Shown here: positions 10,573 through 18,950 of the stretch, in pieces
Position numbering within the stretch: position 1 is the first letter of the stretch
Layout: each line of letters starts with the position of its first letter
DNA from: Eximiradius sp.
GTDB taxonomy: Bacteria > Bacteroidota > Ignavibacteria > Kapaibacteriales > UBA2268
Length of the DNA stretch: 64,000 nt
Reading direction: 5' to 3'
Assembly: GCA_937127445.1 (NCBI GenBank)
Contig: CAKZLY010000023.1
Coordinates: forward strand, 20,154 to 84,153
The notes under the pieces: model-generated
What the model was told of the DNA's origin: nothing
The model's input: the letters and a program-made list of their open reading frames with translations, nothing else
Databases searched by the model: none
Position numbers and translations under genes: made by a program

Positions 10573-11574
10573 CTACAAATTTGATGTATTTTTTCCAGCA
10601 AAGTACTTCATAAATTGAGCTCTTTCATAAGCAGCAGGATCTGCAATAGAGGATTGACTTAACTTGCCTCGGAAATCATCAATGGATGCATATCCTTTTG
10701 AATTCATCCATTTCTCGAGAGTGGTTAGCATATCTGGAACTACATCAAAACCATTTTTATATAGAGTAGAAGCAACATGAACAACTTTTGCACCTGCAAG
10801 AAGTTGCTTAATCAATCCTTCGCCATCGTGAACACCTGTTGAAGCAGCGATATCACAGCTTACTCTATTAGACATAATCCCAACCCAGCGTAAAGAAATA
10901 TTAATATCATTCGGAGTACTATAAAGACTTGAAGGAATAATTTTCATTGAGTTAATATCAATATTTGGGCTGAAAAATCTGTTAAACAACGTAATACCAG
11001 CAATACCAGTTTCAGAAAGTTTTTTTATCATGTTTGCTAAATTAGTAAAGTAGTAGCTTATTTTTAAAGAAATAGGCAATTTTGTGCTTTCTTTAATTTT
11101 AGAAACAACATCAAAATACACTTTTTCATTTTCTTCGCTAGTATGATTAATATCGGAAGGAAGGACAAAAACATTGAGTTCAAGAGCATCGGCACCGGCT
11201 TCATCCACTCTTTTTGCAAATAGTGTCCAATCATCAGCAGAAATGCAATTGACACTTGCAATAATCGGTACAGAAACAAATTTTTTTGCTTGCTCTATCA
11301 AAAAAAGATAGTTCGATATAGTATCTTCCATTTCATCAATAGCAAAAAAGTCATAAATTTCCGGATACATTGTTTGAGGACGCTGAGCCTGAGCTAAGCT
11401 TTGAGCCATTTCTGCAAGAATTTCTTCTTCAAAAATTGATTTTAAAACTATTGCCCCAATACCTTTTTCATCTAATTTTTTCAAATCTTCTAAAGAATTA
11501 GTTAGTCCAGAGCTTCCTGCTACGATTGGATTACGAAGTTTCAGACCTAAATAGGTGGTTTCGAGATTTGTCAT
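10573..11574 (-). CDS. dihydroorotate dehydrogenase-like protein
   Basis: A 333-residue FMN-type TIM barrel of the DHOD-like group (LRNPIVAGSSGLTNSLEDL, then GIGAIVLKSIFEEEI near residues 15-50). Where class 1 enzymes have the catalytic loop LN.SCPN, this protein has ELNVFVLPSD, so the Cys or Ser general base is absent. True pyrimidine synthesis is therefore doubtful; related proteins are listed only as dihydroorotate dehydrogenase-like. The phosphate-binding end is present (GAKVVHVASTLYKNG). A GAGG ribosome site lies about 7 bases before ATG 11574. It stands alone, with no pyr genes nearby. Confidence 0.85.
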   Translation of the reverse strand: MTNLETTYLGLKLRNPIVAGSSGLTNSLEDLKKLDEKGIGAIVLKSIFEEEILAEMAQSLAQAQRPQTMYPEIYDFFAIDEMEDTISNYLFLIEQAKKFVSVPIIASVNCISADDWTLFAKRVDEAGADALELNVFVLPSDINHTSEENEKVYFDVVSKIKESTKLPISLKISYYFTNLANMIKKLSETGIAGITLFNRFFSPNIDINSMKIIPSSLYSTPNDINISLRWVGIMSNRVSCDIAASTGVHDGEGLIKQLLAGAKVVHVASTLYKNGFDVVPDMLTTLEKWMNSKGYASIDDFRGKLSQSSIADPAAYERAQFMKYFAGKNTSNL

Positions 11575-11691
11575 ATAAATACCTCATAGAATATTAAGGA
11601 ATGTAGTTGTGATAATAAACGAAATAAGTTTATTTAAAGTGTTGAAAAGAATGCTAAATAGTTTTTTCTTTTAATGTAGTTGCTTTTTTTC

Positions 11692-11699
11692 TAATTTTG
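11692..11699 (+). promoter_or_regulatory. possible Bacteroidota-type -7 element before lgt
   Basis: TAATTTTG matches the TAnnTTTG -7 consensus and lies 36 bases before the lgt start. No good TTG at the -33 distance was found, so support is partial. Confidence 0.3.
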
Positions 11700-11735
11700 T
11701 ATAACTAACATCATTTTTAGAAACGAAGAAAAAAT

Positions 11736-12530
11736 ATGGATATTTTTTTATCATTAATTCATTGGAATGCTTCTCCTGAAATATTCAATATTGGCGGCAT
11801 AACTCTACGTTGGTATGGATTGCTTTTTGCACTTGGCTTTGTTATAGGATATTTGATCATGCAGCAGATTTTTAGTAAGGAGGGGAAAACACAGAAAGAC
11901 CTTGATGTACTTACAACTGCAATGGTTGTTGGAACAATTGTTGGTGCAAGATTAGGACATTGTTTATTTTATGAACCGTCATATTATTTAGCTAATCCAA
12001 TAAAAATTCTTTACGTATGGGAAGGAGGACTTGCAAGTCACGGTGGAGCAATAGGCATATTGATAGCACTTTATTTTTACATCAAAAAAAGACCACATAT
12101 TAATTTTTTCTGGCTTGTTGATAGGCTTGTAATTGTAACTGCGTTGGCAGGAAGTTTTATTCGCCTTGGTAATTTTTTCAATTCGGAAATATATGGAGCG
12201 CCGACAAATATTCCGTGGGCAGTTATTTTTGAGAGAGTAGATAGCGTACCTCGGCATCCTTCTCAAATATACGAAGCCCTTGCCTATTTTACTACTTTTT
12301 TGATATTACTATTTACATATAAAAACAAGAAAAGTAAGCTTCGAGCAGGTTTCAACTCTGGACTTTTTTTGATATTGGTGTTCGGATTTAGATTTTTCAT
12401 AGAATTTTTGAAAGCACCACAAGTAGAGTTTGAATCGCAAATGGCATTGAATATGGGTCAGATATTAAGTGTTCCATTCATATTAGTGGGATTATATTTT
12501 TTGTTTAGGAAGTCTGAAAAATCGAATTAA
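11736..12530 (+). CDS. lgt: prolipoprotein diacylglyceryl transferase Lgt
   Basis: Inner-membrane enzyme that moves diacylglycerol from phosphatidylglycerol to the lipobox cysteine of prolipoproteins. At 264 residues it has the expected seven-segment membrane layout, the Lgt patterns GARLGHCLFYEPSYY and GGLASHGGAIG, and RLGNFFNSEIYG. It supports the several lipoproteins coded in this window (17046, 22953, 25688, 40430). The coding end overlaps the convergent Ppx/GppA gene by 26 bp. Confidence 0.96.
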   Translation: MDIFLSLIHWNASPEIFNIGGITLRWYGLLFALGFVIGYLIMQQIFSKEGKTQKDLDVLTTAMVVGTIVGARLGHCLFYEPSYYLANPIKILYVWEGGLASHGGAIGILIALYFYIKKRPHINFFWLVDRLVIVTALAGSFIRLGNFFNSEIYGAPTNIPWAVIFERVDSVPRHPSQIYEALAYFTTFLILLFTYKNKKSKLRAGFNSGLFLILVFGFRFFIEFLKAPQVEFESQMALNMGQILSVPFILVGLYFLFRKSEKSN

Positions 12531-13437
12531 TTGTTTTTTTATCAAGTAATTTCTTAACTATTCCATATCTTAGTCCGTAGGCACTGACAATAACTCTATC
12601 AGAGTTAATTGCATTTAAGATTTCATATAAAATTAGTGCACCGGCTGGAAGCACATCAGCTCTTCTTTGCGGGATATTGTATTTTAATTCAATTTCACGA
12701 GAAGACATTTTAAATAAATCATCGCTTATTGTTTTGATTCTGCATCTTAATAGTTCATAGTTGTGAATTTTTTCAACATCAAAGTATTTCAAATTCAAAT
12801 TGATTGATGCAAGTGATGTTGCAGTGCCAGCAACTGCGTAAACTTTTCCTTGAAATTCTCCAAATCGCAAATCTTTGATACTTTCTAAAATATGGGTTTT
12901 CATAATTTCTATTTCTGTACTTCGCGCAGGATTATGCTTTAAAAAGCGTTCAGTTAAACGGACTGCACCTAATTCGGTAGAAATTCGATAATTGATTTGG
13001 TAGTTTTCTCCAATAATAATTTCGGTGCTACCGCCGCCAATATCAATAACTAGTGCTTCGTCTGGTGTTTCGATAGTGCCAGTAAAGCTAAGTTCAGCTT
13101 CTACTTCACCAGAAACAATAATAACTTCACAACCTAAAATTTTCTTGAAAAGTTGCAACACTTCGAGGTTGTTTTTTGCGAGCCTCATTGAAGAGGTACA
13201 AACTGCGAGGGCAGTATCAACTTTGTGTTTATTCATTATTTGAACATAATCTCTAAGTATTATTTCTGCCCGTTTAATAGCGCTTGAAGAGATAAAACCT
13301 GTTTTATCAACATCTTCTCCAAGTCTCGCGATTGAATGGACATCATCAATAACCTGAAATTCGCGGGAACTTGTTCCTTTTGCGATTGTCATTAAAATAG
13401 TGTTTGTCCCAATATCAATTCCAGCATAAATGTTCAT
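12505..13437 (-). CDS. Ppx/GppA family phosphatase (exopolyphosphatase-like)
   Basis: A 310-residue ASKHA-fold phosphatase that hydrolyses polyphosphate or pppGpp. Visible motifs: N-terminal phosphate loop GIDIGTNTILMTIA, the adenosine-like DIGGGSTEIIIGE near residue 135, and AVAGTATSLA. The length corresponds to the short form without the C-terminal HD domain found in E. coli Ppx. It starts one base after the stop of prmA and is probably cotranscribed with it. Its last 26 bp overlap the end of lgt on the other strand. Substrate choice between polyphosphate and pppGpp cannot be read from the sequence. Confidence 0.9.
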   Translation of the reverse strand: MNIYAGIDIGTNTILMTIAKGTSSREFQVIDDVHSIARLGEDVDKTGFISSSAIKRAEIILRDYVQIMNKHKVDTALAVCTSSMRLAKNNLEVLQLFKKILGCEVIIVSGEVEAELSFTGTIETPDEALVIDIGGGSTEIIIGENYQINYRISTELGAVRLTERFLKHNPARSTEIEIMKTHILESIKDLRFGEFQGKVYAVAGTATSLASINLNLKYFDVEKIHNYELLRCRIKTISDDLFKMSSREIELKYNIPQRRADVLPAGALILYEILNAINSDRVIVSAYGLRYGIVKKLLDKKTINSIFQTS

Positions 13438-13438
13438 T

Positions 13439-14284
13439 TTACTTTGCCCTCAAATGAATTGCAACCCACTCATTTTCTTCTAATGTTTCAATATGCTCAA
13501 AATTATTATTGCAATATTGGTCTATTATGTAATTCTTGTCGTATTTCAAAATACCTGAAAGGATTAAATTACCTTTGCATTCTTTAAGTGCGGAATAAAA
13601 TTTTTCGACAGTCTTATCAAGAATATTCAGAAACATATTGGCGACAATACCATTGCAGCTTGGCATAATAATATCAAAAACGTTATTTTGTTCAATAACA
13701 TATTCTCCATCGATATTGTTTAGTTCGAAATTTTCGCGAGCATTCAGAACCGACCATTCGTCGTAATCGAAAGCATAAACCTTGGAAGCACCTAATTTTT
13801 TCGCTAAAATTGCTAAAATCCCCGTTCCTGTACCTGCATCAATCCAAAAATCACCTGACTTTACATTTTTTCCTAATAGCTGGCAGACAAGTTTAGTTGT
13901 TGAATGTTGCCCTGTTCCAAAAGACATTTTGGGGTTAATGATGATTTTAATATCAGTGTCAAGCTGTTCAATTTTCCATTGAGGAGCAATACCAATTTTA
14001 TCATTTATTTTAATAATAGGAGTATTTTGCTCAATTTCTGCGTTCCAATTTTTGTCTTCGATTACTTCTTCGCTAATAATTTTAATATTGGGAATATATT
14101 CTTTGAGCAAATTAAGAAGTTCAAGTTTTATTCTATCGTTCCAATTATCATTTTGGAAACACACTACAATTTCATCGAATAATTCTTCTATTCCTTCAAT
14201 GTTATAATTTTCAATCACAACATAGAAATATGGGAAAAATTCTTCTAAAAGACTAAATTTAACATTAATAAATTTTTTCAGCAT
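13439..14284 (-). CDS. prmA: ribosomal protein L11 methyltransferase PrmA
   Basis: SAM-dependent methyltransferase of 281 residues that trimethylates ribosomal protein L11. The substrate-binding N-terminal domain is followed by the methyltransferase core: KMSFGTGQHSTTKL, the SAM loop DAGTGTGILAILAKKLGA, the acidic strand YAFDYDEWSV and a catalytic-side motif VANMFLNIL (family usual NI). It is the first gene of a pair with ppx and is divergent from kdsC, with 69 bp between starts. Confidence 0.93.
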   Translation of the reverse strand: MLKKFINVKFSLLEEFFPYFYVVIENYNIEGIEELFDEIVVCFQNDNWNDRIKLELLNLLKEYIPNIKIISEEVIEDKNWNAEIEQNTPIIKINDKIGIAPQWKIEQLDTDIKIIINPKMSFGTGQHSTTKLVCQLLGKNVKSGDFWIDAGTGTGILAILAKKLGASKVYAFDYDEWSVLNARENFELNNIDGEYVIEQNNVFDIIMPSCNGIVANMFLNILDKTVEKFYSALKECKGNLILSGILKYDKNYIIDQYCNNNFEHIETLEENEWVAIHLRAK

Positions 14285-14353
14285 AATAATCCAATAAAAA
14301 TAATGTTGATACTACTATTAAGTAAATTGATTGTATCACTAATACACAAATAT

Positions 14354-14878
14354 ATGAAATTAACTGAACTAAAAGAAAAACTAAAAAAAGTAAAATTATT
14401 AGCAATGGACGTCGACGGGACATTAACAGATGGGAGTTTATACTACTCGGAAAATGGTGAGATAATGAAACGATTTTGTGCAAAAGATGGGATGGGAATA
14501 ACACTGCTGAACAAAGCAGGAATACCAAGTGCTATAGTAACAAGTGAGATTTCGCAAATAGTAACAAATCGAGCAAAAAAATTAAAAATAGAACACGTAA
14601 TATTAGGTAGTAGAAATAAATTTCAGGCAATCGGAGATTTAGCAGAGCAATTAGGTATTAGGGTAGAAGAAATAGCATATATTGGAGATGATGTAAATGA
14701 TTATTTTGCTTTGAAAGGTGTAGGCTTTTCTGCTTGTCCACAAAATGCGAATGAAGCCATAAAAGAGGTTGTTGATTATGTATGCAAAAATAATGCGGGT
14801 GACGGAGCAGTAAGAGAAATTTGCGATTTAATTTTGCTTTCACAAAATAAATCATTAATTTTAGAAGAGAACTGGTAA
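14354..14878 (+). CDS. kdsC: 3-deoxy-D-manno-octulosonate 8-phosphate phosphatase (KdsC, HAD)
   Basis: Removes phosphate from KDO-8-phosphate in lipopolysaccharide core synthesis. The 174-residue tetramer-type HAD phosphatase has motif I with the two catalytic Asp residues (LLAMDVDGTLTDG, Asp19 and Asp21), motif II (AIVTSEIS), and motif IV YIGDDVNDYFALKGVGFSACP, plus the KdsC tail AGDGAVREICDLIL. MKLTEL at 14354 fits the family start; an earlier ATG at 14303 would add a hydrophobic leader not usual in KdsC. No other kds gene is nearby. It supports a diderm cell with KDO. Confidence 0.9.
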   Translation: MKLTELKEKLKKVKLLAMDVDGTLTDGSLYYSENGEIMKRFCAKDGMGITLLNKAGIPSAIVTSEISQIVTNRAKKLKIEHVILGSRNKFQAIGDLAEQLGIRVEEIAYIGDDVNDYFALKGVGFSACPQNANEAIKEVVDYVCKNNAGDGAVREICDLILLSQNKSLILEENW

Positions 14879-14890
14879 TTTTCATTTCAA

Positions 14891-14896
14891 AGGAGG
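14891..14896 (+). promoter_or_regulatory. perfect Shine-Dalgarno site of the YtxH gene
   Basis: AGGAGG lies 5 bases before ATG 14902, a full anti-SD match. Typical Bacteroidota genes lack such sites, which makes it informative about lineage. Confidence 0.85.
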
Positions 14897-14901
14897 TCAA
14901 A

Positions 14902-15333
14902 ATGGATTTAAAAAGTGAATATTCGAAAGGCTTCGTTGTTGGTGCTATCATTGGTGGAGTTGCAGGAGCAATAACAGCATTGCTTTTAGCACCGAAAAGC
15001 GGCACTGAGTTAAGACGTGATATTGCTGATACTTCGGCAGAACTTTATAGCAAGGCAGCAGATTATTTAAAGCAAATTGAGAAGAAAGCAGAAGAAAGCT
15101 TTGTAAAAACTGTTAATGAAGGGAAAGTTAAAGCTGAAAGCATTATTGAAAGTGCCAAACAACAAGCACAAGAAATAATGAGTGGAGCAGAAAACATTCT
15201 TCAACAAGCAAAAGCAAAAGCTGTTGAAGCAAAAGAAGCAGTTGCACACAACTACGACACAATCAAAGATGCTGCAAAGGCAGGTGCTGAAGCTTTCAAA
15301 GCTGAGCTCAAAGCATCTCGTGGTAATGAATAA
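14902..15333 (+). CDS. YtxH domain-containing protein
   Basis: A 143-residue YtxH-type protein: one N-terminal Gly/Ala-rich membrane helix (VVGAIIGGVAGAITALLLAP) followed by the family KSGTELRRDI, then a long Ala/Lys/Glu-rich amphipathic helix or coiled coil with repeats of the form KAKAVEAKEA. Such proteins are usually membrane-attached and appear in stress or envelope contexts; no reaction is known. It is followed after 11 bases by a DUF948-like membrane protein, a pairing seen in other bacteria. The AGGAGG site upstream suggests high expression. Confidence 0.85.
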   Translation: MDLKSEYSKGFVVGAIIGGVAGAITALLLAPKSGTELRRDIADTSAELYSKAADYLKQIEKKAEESFVKTVNEGKVKAESIIESAKQQAQEIMSGAENILQQAKAKAVEAKEAVAHNYDTIKDAAKAGAEAFKAELKASRGNE

Positions 15334-15344
15334 AAGGTGAGATA

Positions 15345-15818
15345 ATGCTTACAGCATTAATCATTGTTGGCATTTTAGCTGGCATAGCGATAATTTTTGC
15401 TGCATTAAGTATTGTCGATTCGGTAAAATCCTATAAGATGTTAGCTGAAAATGCACAAAAGAACCTTGATAAGATTACTTCTGACACTAATGAATTGAAA
15501 ACAAGATTAATTCAATCATTAGATGAATTATCTGTTGTTAAAAGTAAGCTATTAGTAGTATTGGGTGAAATAGTTGAGTTGAAAAACGATATATCTTCCT
15601 CATTGCAAAGTGTTGATAGCCTTGCAAAAACGATAGATAATTCTGCTCAAAATGTTGGAGAAAAAGTTGAAATTCTGTTTAAAAAGCTCGAACCTCTGGA
15701 AAATTTAACCAAAGTACTTTATTCAATGATTATGAACCCTGTTAATAATTCTCTTACTTTATTAAATGCCACAAAAAAGGCAATCAGTGCTTTTACGGGG
15801 AAATTATTTCATAAGTAA
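15345..15818 (+). CDS. DUF948-like small membrane protein
   Basis: A 157-residue protein with one N-terminal membrane helix (LTALIIVGILAGIAIIFAAL) and a long, probably helical, soluble tail with heptad-like spacing (SLDELSVVKSKLLVVLGEIVELK). This is the architecture of DUF948 proteins, which often sit beside YtxH genes as here. AAAAGGTGAG upstream of the ATG acts as ribosome site. A strong terminator follows, closing a two-gene unit or the kdsC-YtxH-DUF948 run. No enzymatic motif is visible; the family assignment is by pattern only. Confidence 0.6.
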   Translation: MLTALIIVGILAGIAIIFAALSIVDSVKSYKMLAENAQKNLDKITSDTNELKTRLIQSLDELSVVKSKLLVVLGEIVELKNDISSSLQSVDSLAKTIDNSAQNVGEKVEILFKKLEPLENLTKVLYSMIMNPVNNSLTLLNATKKAISAFTGKLFHK

Positions 15819-15840
15819 GTACGTTCGAGATGAATTTTTG

Positions 15841-15870
15841 GGATGTCAGTTGTCAACTGACATCCTTTTT
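15841..15870 (+). terminator. rho-independent terminator after the DUF948-like gene
   Basis: GGATGTCAGTTG pairs perfectly with CAACTGACATCC (15841-15865), followed by TTTTT. Confidence 0.92.
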
Positions 15871-15891
15871 AATAAATATTTTTTTTGCTAT

Positions 15892-15911
15892 ATTTATTTG
15901 AATTTATTTGA
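15892..15911 (+). repeat. tandem 10-bp direct repeat before the PAS kinase
   Basis: ATTTATTTGA occurs twice in exact tandem, one helical turn apart, 30-49 bases before the start at 15941. It may be part of the promoter (TTTG -33-like elements) or an operator; function unproven. Confidence 0.6.
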
Positions 15912-15940
15912 ATATATTTTATTATTTTTAAAATAACACG

Positions 15941-17053
15941 ATGGAAAATAATATAATTCCTGAATTCTCAGAAGAATTGTTAAAAAATAAAATTCAAGAG
16001 CTGTCCGAGTTCATTAATGCTGTCCCCGAAATCTATTTAATAATAGATGAGGAAAGGAGAGTTGTTTTTGCAAATAAAGCGATGTATGATTTTTTCAAAG
16101 ATAAGCAAATACATCAAGTTATTGGGAATAGATTAGGGCACTTGCTTAATTGTCGGCATGCAGCCGAATCAATATATGGTTGTGGTACAACTGAAACCTG
16201 TCAAACTTGTGGTGCTTTCAAAGCAATTGTTGAGAGCTTACACGGCAAAAATGTAGTACATGAATGTAGAATAGAGCAACACGAAACTGGAGATGCTCTT
16301 GATTTTCGAGTATGGGCAACCACATATGATTACAATGGGACTACATATTCAATATTAGCTTTATCAGATATTAGCGATGAAAAACGCCGTCAAGCACTTG
16401 AAAGAATTTTTTTTCACGATATTTTGAATACTGCTGGCGGATTGTATGGGATAGCTCAACTATTAAATGAGAGTCCAGATAATATTGATGAATTTAAAGA
16501 TATCATTTTCAATCTATCTGAAAGATTAATTGAAGAGATTAACTCACAGAAATTGCTTTTATCCGCAGAGAAACATGAACTTGTTATTTCTATTGATGAA
16601 ATTTACACGAGAAAATTAGTTGAAGAAATTGCATCTACTTACACAAAGAATTATCAAGTTAAAAATAAAAAAATCGATATTGATTCAAAGACTGTTGATA
16701 TAAAGATTATTTCAGATAGAGCATTACTACGTAGAGTGCTTCTGAATATGCTGAAAAATGCAGTCGAAGCGACTCCAGCAAATGGAACTATTACTATCGG
16801 TTGTACAGAGCTTGAAAATGAAGTTGAATTTTGGGTCCATAATCCAGTTTACATCCCAAGAGAAATTCAACTACAAATATTTAAGCGCTCATTTTCGACG
16901 AAAGGGGCCGGCCGTGGTCTTGGCACATACAGCATGAAATTATTAAGTGAAAGATATTTAAATGGCAAAGTTTCATTCAGAAGTGACGAAGAGTTAGGAA
17001 CCGTATTTATGGCACGCTATCCAATTGAAATTAAAAGAAACTATAATGTTTAG
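15941..17053 (+). CDS. PAS-domain sensor histidine kinase with cysteine-rich PAS
   Basis: A cytoplasmic kinase of 370 residues without membrane segments. The PAS domain (about 20-145) carries Cys71, Cys81, Cys87, Cys90 and Cys109 in HLLNCRH...GCGTTETCQTCGA, a set able to bind a metal or iron-sulfur cluster. The H-box is the unusual FFHDILNTAGG (His159, Asn163), close to HD..N phosphotransfer types rather than HE.K..L. The HATPase domain is complete (NMLKNAVEAT, GAGRGLGTYSMKLL). The final 8 bp overlap the PstS-like gene, so the two are probably translated together. No response regulator is adjacent. Redox or metal sensing is inference. Confidence 0.88.
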   Translation: MENNIIPEFSEELLKNKIQELSEFINAVPEIYLIIDEERRVVFANKAMYDFFKDKQIHQVIGNRLGHLLNCRHAAESIYGCGTTETCQTCGAFKAIVESLHGKNVVHECRIEQHETGDALDFRVWATTYDYNGTTYSILALSDISDEKRRQALERIFFHDILNTAGGLYGIAQLLNESPDNIDEFKDIIFNLSERLIEEINSQKLLLSAEKHELVISIDEIYTRKLVEEIASTYTKNYQVKNKKIDIDSKTVDIKIISDRALLRRVLLNMLKNAVEATPANGTITIGCTELENEVEFWVHNPVYIPREIQLQIFKRSFSTKGAGRGLGTYSMKLLSERYLNGKVSFRSDEELGTVFMARYPIEIKRNYNV

Positions 17054-17870
17054 AAGAGTTACAATATTCTTTATAATATTATTAACTTCCTGTAATATTT
17101 TTCAGCCTAAGACTTCTACAATTAGGATCAAAGGTTCCGATACAATGTTGGGATTAGTTGAAATGCTTTCGCGTGAGTATATGAGATTACATCCGAATGT
17201 GGCAATATATGTTGACGGAGGAGGTTCGAAAAATGGGATTGCTTCACTTACAAGCAAAGAGATTGATATAGCTATGGTATCAAGATTACTCACACCTGAT
17301 GAAATTGCTATGTTTGCAGCAGAAAATCAGTCAATCGGAATATCATACCTTATTGCAAAAGATGCTATTAGTATTTACATACATCCAGATAATCCTGTAA
17401 AAGACTTTACTATTGATAGATTAAGGAAAATATTTACTTGTAGAATTAATAATTGGAAAGAATTAGGAGGATTCGATCACATTATTAATTTATTCATAAG
17501 GAATCCGAATTCAGGAACATATTATTATTTTCAACAAATAGTACTAAACGGGGAATCATTTTGTTCGGCAGCTTCATCAGAATCTAATACAAATAAATTA
17601 GTTGGGAAAATTGCAAAGGACAAATATGCTATTGGTTTTGGAGGAATCGGATTTGATGACGGAGTTGAACATGCAAAAGTCAATGGAGTAGAACCAACAG
17701 AAGAAAATATAAGAAAAGATCTATATCCATTAAGCAGATATTTATATTTTATTACTTTAAAACAACCCGAAGGAGCAGTGAAAAATTTTATTGATTGGGT
17801 ATTGAGTCATTATGCTCAATCGTTAATTAAACAATCCAGATATGTGCCAATTTGGAATATTACCTATTGA
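17046..17870 (+). CDS. PstS-like phosphate-binding lipoprotein
   Basis: A 274-residue periplasmic solute-binding protein of the PstS-like type. The N-terminus MFRRVTIFFIILLTSC is a lipoprotein signal with lipobox LTSC. The mature part shows the family ligand loops IRIKGSDTM, VDGGGSKNGIASL and FIRNPNSGTYYYF. ATG at 17046 gives this signal peptide; a TTG-type upstream start would bury it. No pstC, pstA or pstB follows, so it may be a sensor subunit rather than part of a transporter. It lies between a kinase (8 bp overlap) and an Ogg glycosylase (1 bp overlap). Phosphate as ligand is inferred from the family. Confidence 0.85.
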   Translation: MFRRVTIFFIILLTSCNIFQPKTSTIRIKGSDTMLGLVEMLSREYMRLHPNVAIYVDGGGSKNGIASLTSKEIDIAMVSRLLTPDEIAMFAAENQSIGISYLIAKDAISIYIHPDNPVKDFTIDRLRKIFTCRINNWKELGGFDHIINLFIRNPNSGTYYYFQQIVLNGESFCSAASSESNTNKLVGKIAKDKYAIGFGGIGFDDGVEHAKVNGVEPTEENIRKDLYPLSRYLYFITLKQPEGAVKNFIDWVLSHYAQSLIKQSRYVPIWNITY

Positions 17871-18493
17871 TGAAGCAACTGCCAGTAGAATTAAAAAAAC
17901 ATTATCATAAGAATAGAGAATTAATAAAGAAACGTTTAAATGAATTTGCTGCGATACCAAAAGAAGTTTATTTCTACGAATTATGTTATTGTATCTGCAC
18001 ACCACAATCATCTGCTAAAAATGCCGAAAAAGTAGAACAAAAATTAATTGAAATGGATTTTTTAAATCAAGATATCAACCCTGTGGAATTGCTAGCCAAA
18101 CGGGAACATTATATAAGATTTCATAATCAAAAATCAAAAAGATTAGTTGAAGCAAAAAACAAATATCCTAAATTACTGGAAATATTAGACAGTTCGATTG
18201 CCCCAATAGCAAAGAGAGAAAGAATTGTGGAATTAATAAAAGGAATTGGTTACAAAGAGGCATCACATTTTTTAAGGAACATTGGATATAAAAATTTAGC
18301 AATAATAGATAGACATTTGCTAAAAAATTTAATAAAATGTGGTATTATAGAAAGTATTCCGAAGTCAATCAGTAAAACTAAATATTTAGAAATAGAAGAG
18401 AAGTTCAAAGATTATGCTAAAAAAGTAAATATTTCACTTGATGAATTAGATTTGCTTTTTTGGAGTTATGAAACTGGAATGATATTAAAATAA
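17870..18493 (+). CDS. ogg: N-glycosylase/DNA lyase (8-oxoguanine glycosylase, Ogg2 type)
   Basis: A 207-residue helix-hairpin-helix DNA repair enzyme that removes 8-oxoguanine and nicks the abasic site. The hairpin and catalytic region read GIGYKEASHFLRNIGY, with the Schiff-base Lys just before EASHF, followed by LAIIDRHLLKNL with the catalytic Asp. The N-terminal CYCICTPQSSAKNAE matches the Ogg2/AGOG group, and the short length excludes the eukaryotic type. The start overlaps the PstS stop (TGATG). Position behind a Cys-rich PAS kinase hints at a link to oxidative conditions, which is only inference. Confidence 0.88.
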   Translation: MKQLPVELKKHYHKNRELIKKRLNEFAAIPKEVYFYELCYCICTPQSSAKNAEKVEQKLIEMDFLNQDINPVELLAKREHYIRFHNQKSKRLVEAKNKYPKLLEILDSSIAPIAKRERIVELIKGIGYKEASHFLRNIGYKNLAIIDRHLLKNLIKCGIIESIPKSISKTKYLEIEEKFKDYAKKVNISLDELDLLFWSYETGMILK

Positions 18494-18516
18494 AGGGTGC
18501 TCCTAAAGAACACCCT
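18494..18516 (+). terminator. bidirectional hairpin between ogg and the omega gene
   Basis: AGGGTG (18494-18499) pairs with CACCCT (18511-18516), with TC/GA inside. It lies between the convergent stops of ogg and rpoZ; T-runs are weak, AATATTTATT on the plus side. Confidence 0.65.
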
Positions 18517-18521
18517 AATAT

Positions 18522-18827
18522 TTATTGATTATCACTTTCTTTTGGGATTTCGAAGGTTAATTTGCCTTCATAAATTTCCTTCATAGCAAGGAAAGTTGGC
18601 TTCGGTAGTTTATCAAAATCACGACTAATTGAAATTTGGTCTAAATTTGCGCCTTCGGATTCGTCGGTATTTGGAATTATATCTGCCATTTTATTGTTAA
18701 GTTCATTTTTTATGTCGTCATTTATTTGTCTGGCACGCATTCCCATAGCAACAATCGATTGATAAATTGAACCTTTTTCGGATTCTTTCATTCGCACGAT
18801 AACAGGATTGATAATATATTTTTCCAT
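18522..18827 (-). CDS. rpoZ: DNA-directed RNA polymerase omega subunit (RpoZ/Rpb6 type)
   Basis: A 101-residue omega-like subunit that aids assembly of RNA polymerase. The family pattern is present: SIYQSIVAMGMRARQIND near residues 20-38 and the C-terminal KPTFLAMKEIYEGKL. It resembles the omega form of Bacteroidota-group bacteria rather than the E. coli form. GGAGGG lies 5 bases before the ATG at 18827, a strong ribosome site. It is monocistronic by its neighbours and convergent with ogg. Confidence 0.85.
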   Translation of the reverse strand: MEKYIINPVIVRMKESEKGSIYQSIVAMGMRARQINDDIKNELNNKMADIIPNTDESEGANLDQISISRDFDKLPKPTFLAMKEIYEGKLTFEIPKESDNQ

Positions 18828-18950
18828 TTTCCCTCCATAAATTTATGGGATTAAAGATTACAAAAATAATAATAAAAAAAATAACAAAAAACTTTTTTTA
18901 TTGGAATGAATTAATAATTTTGCTTTTTAAACTTGAAATAACAAATCAAA

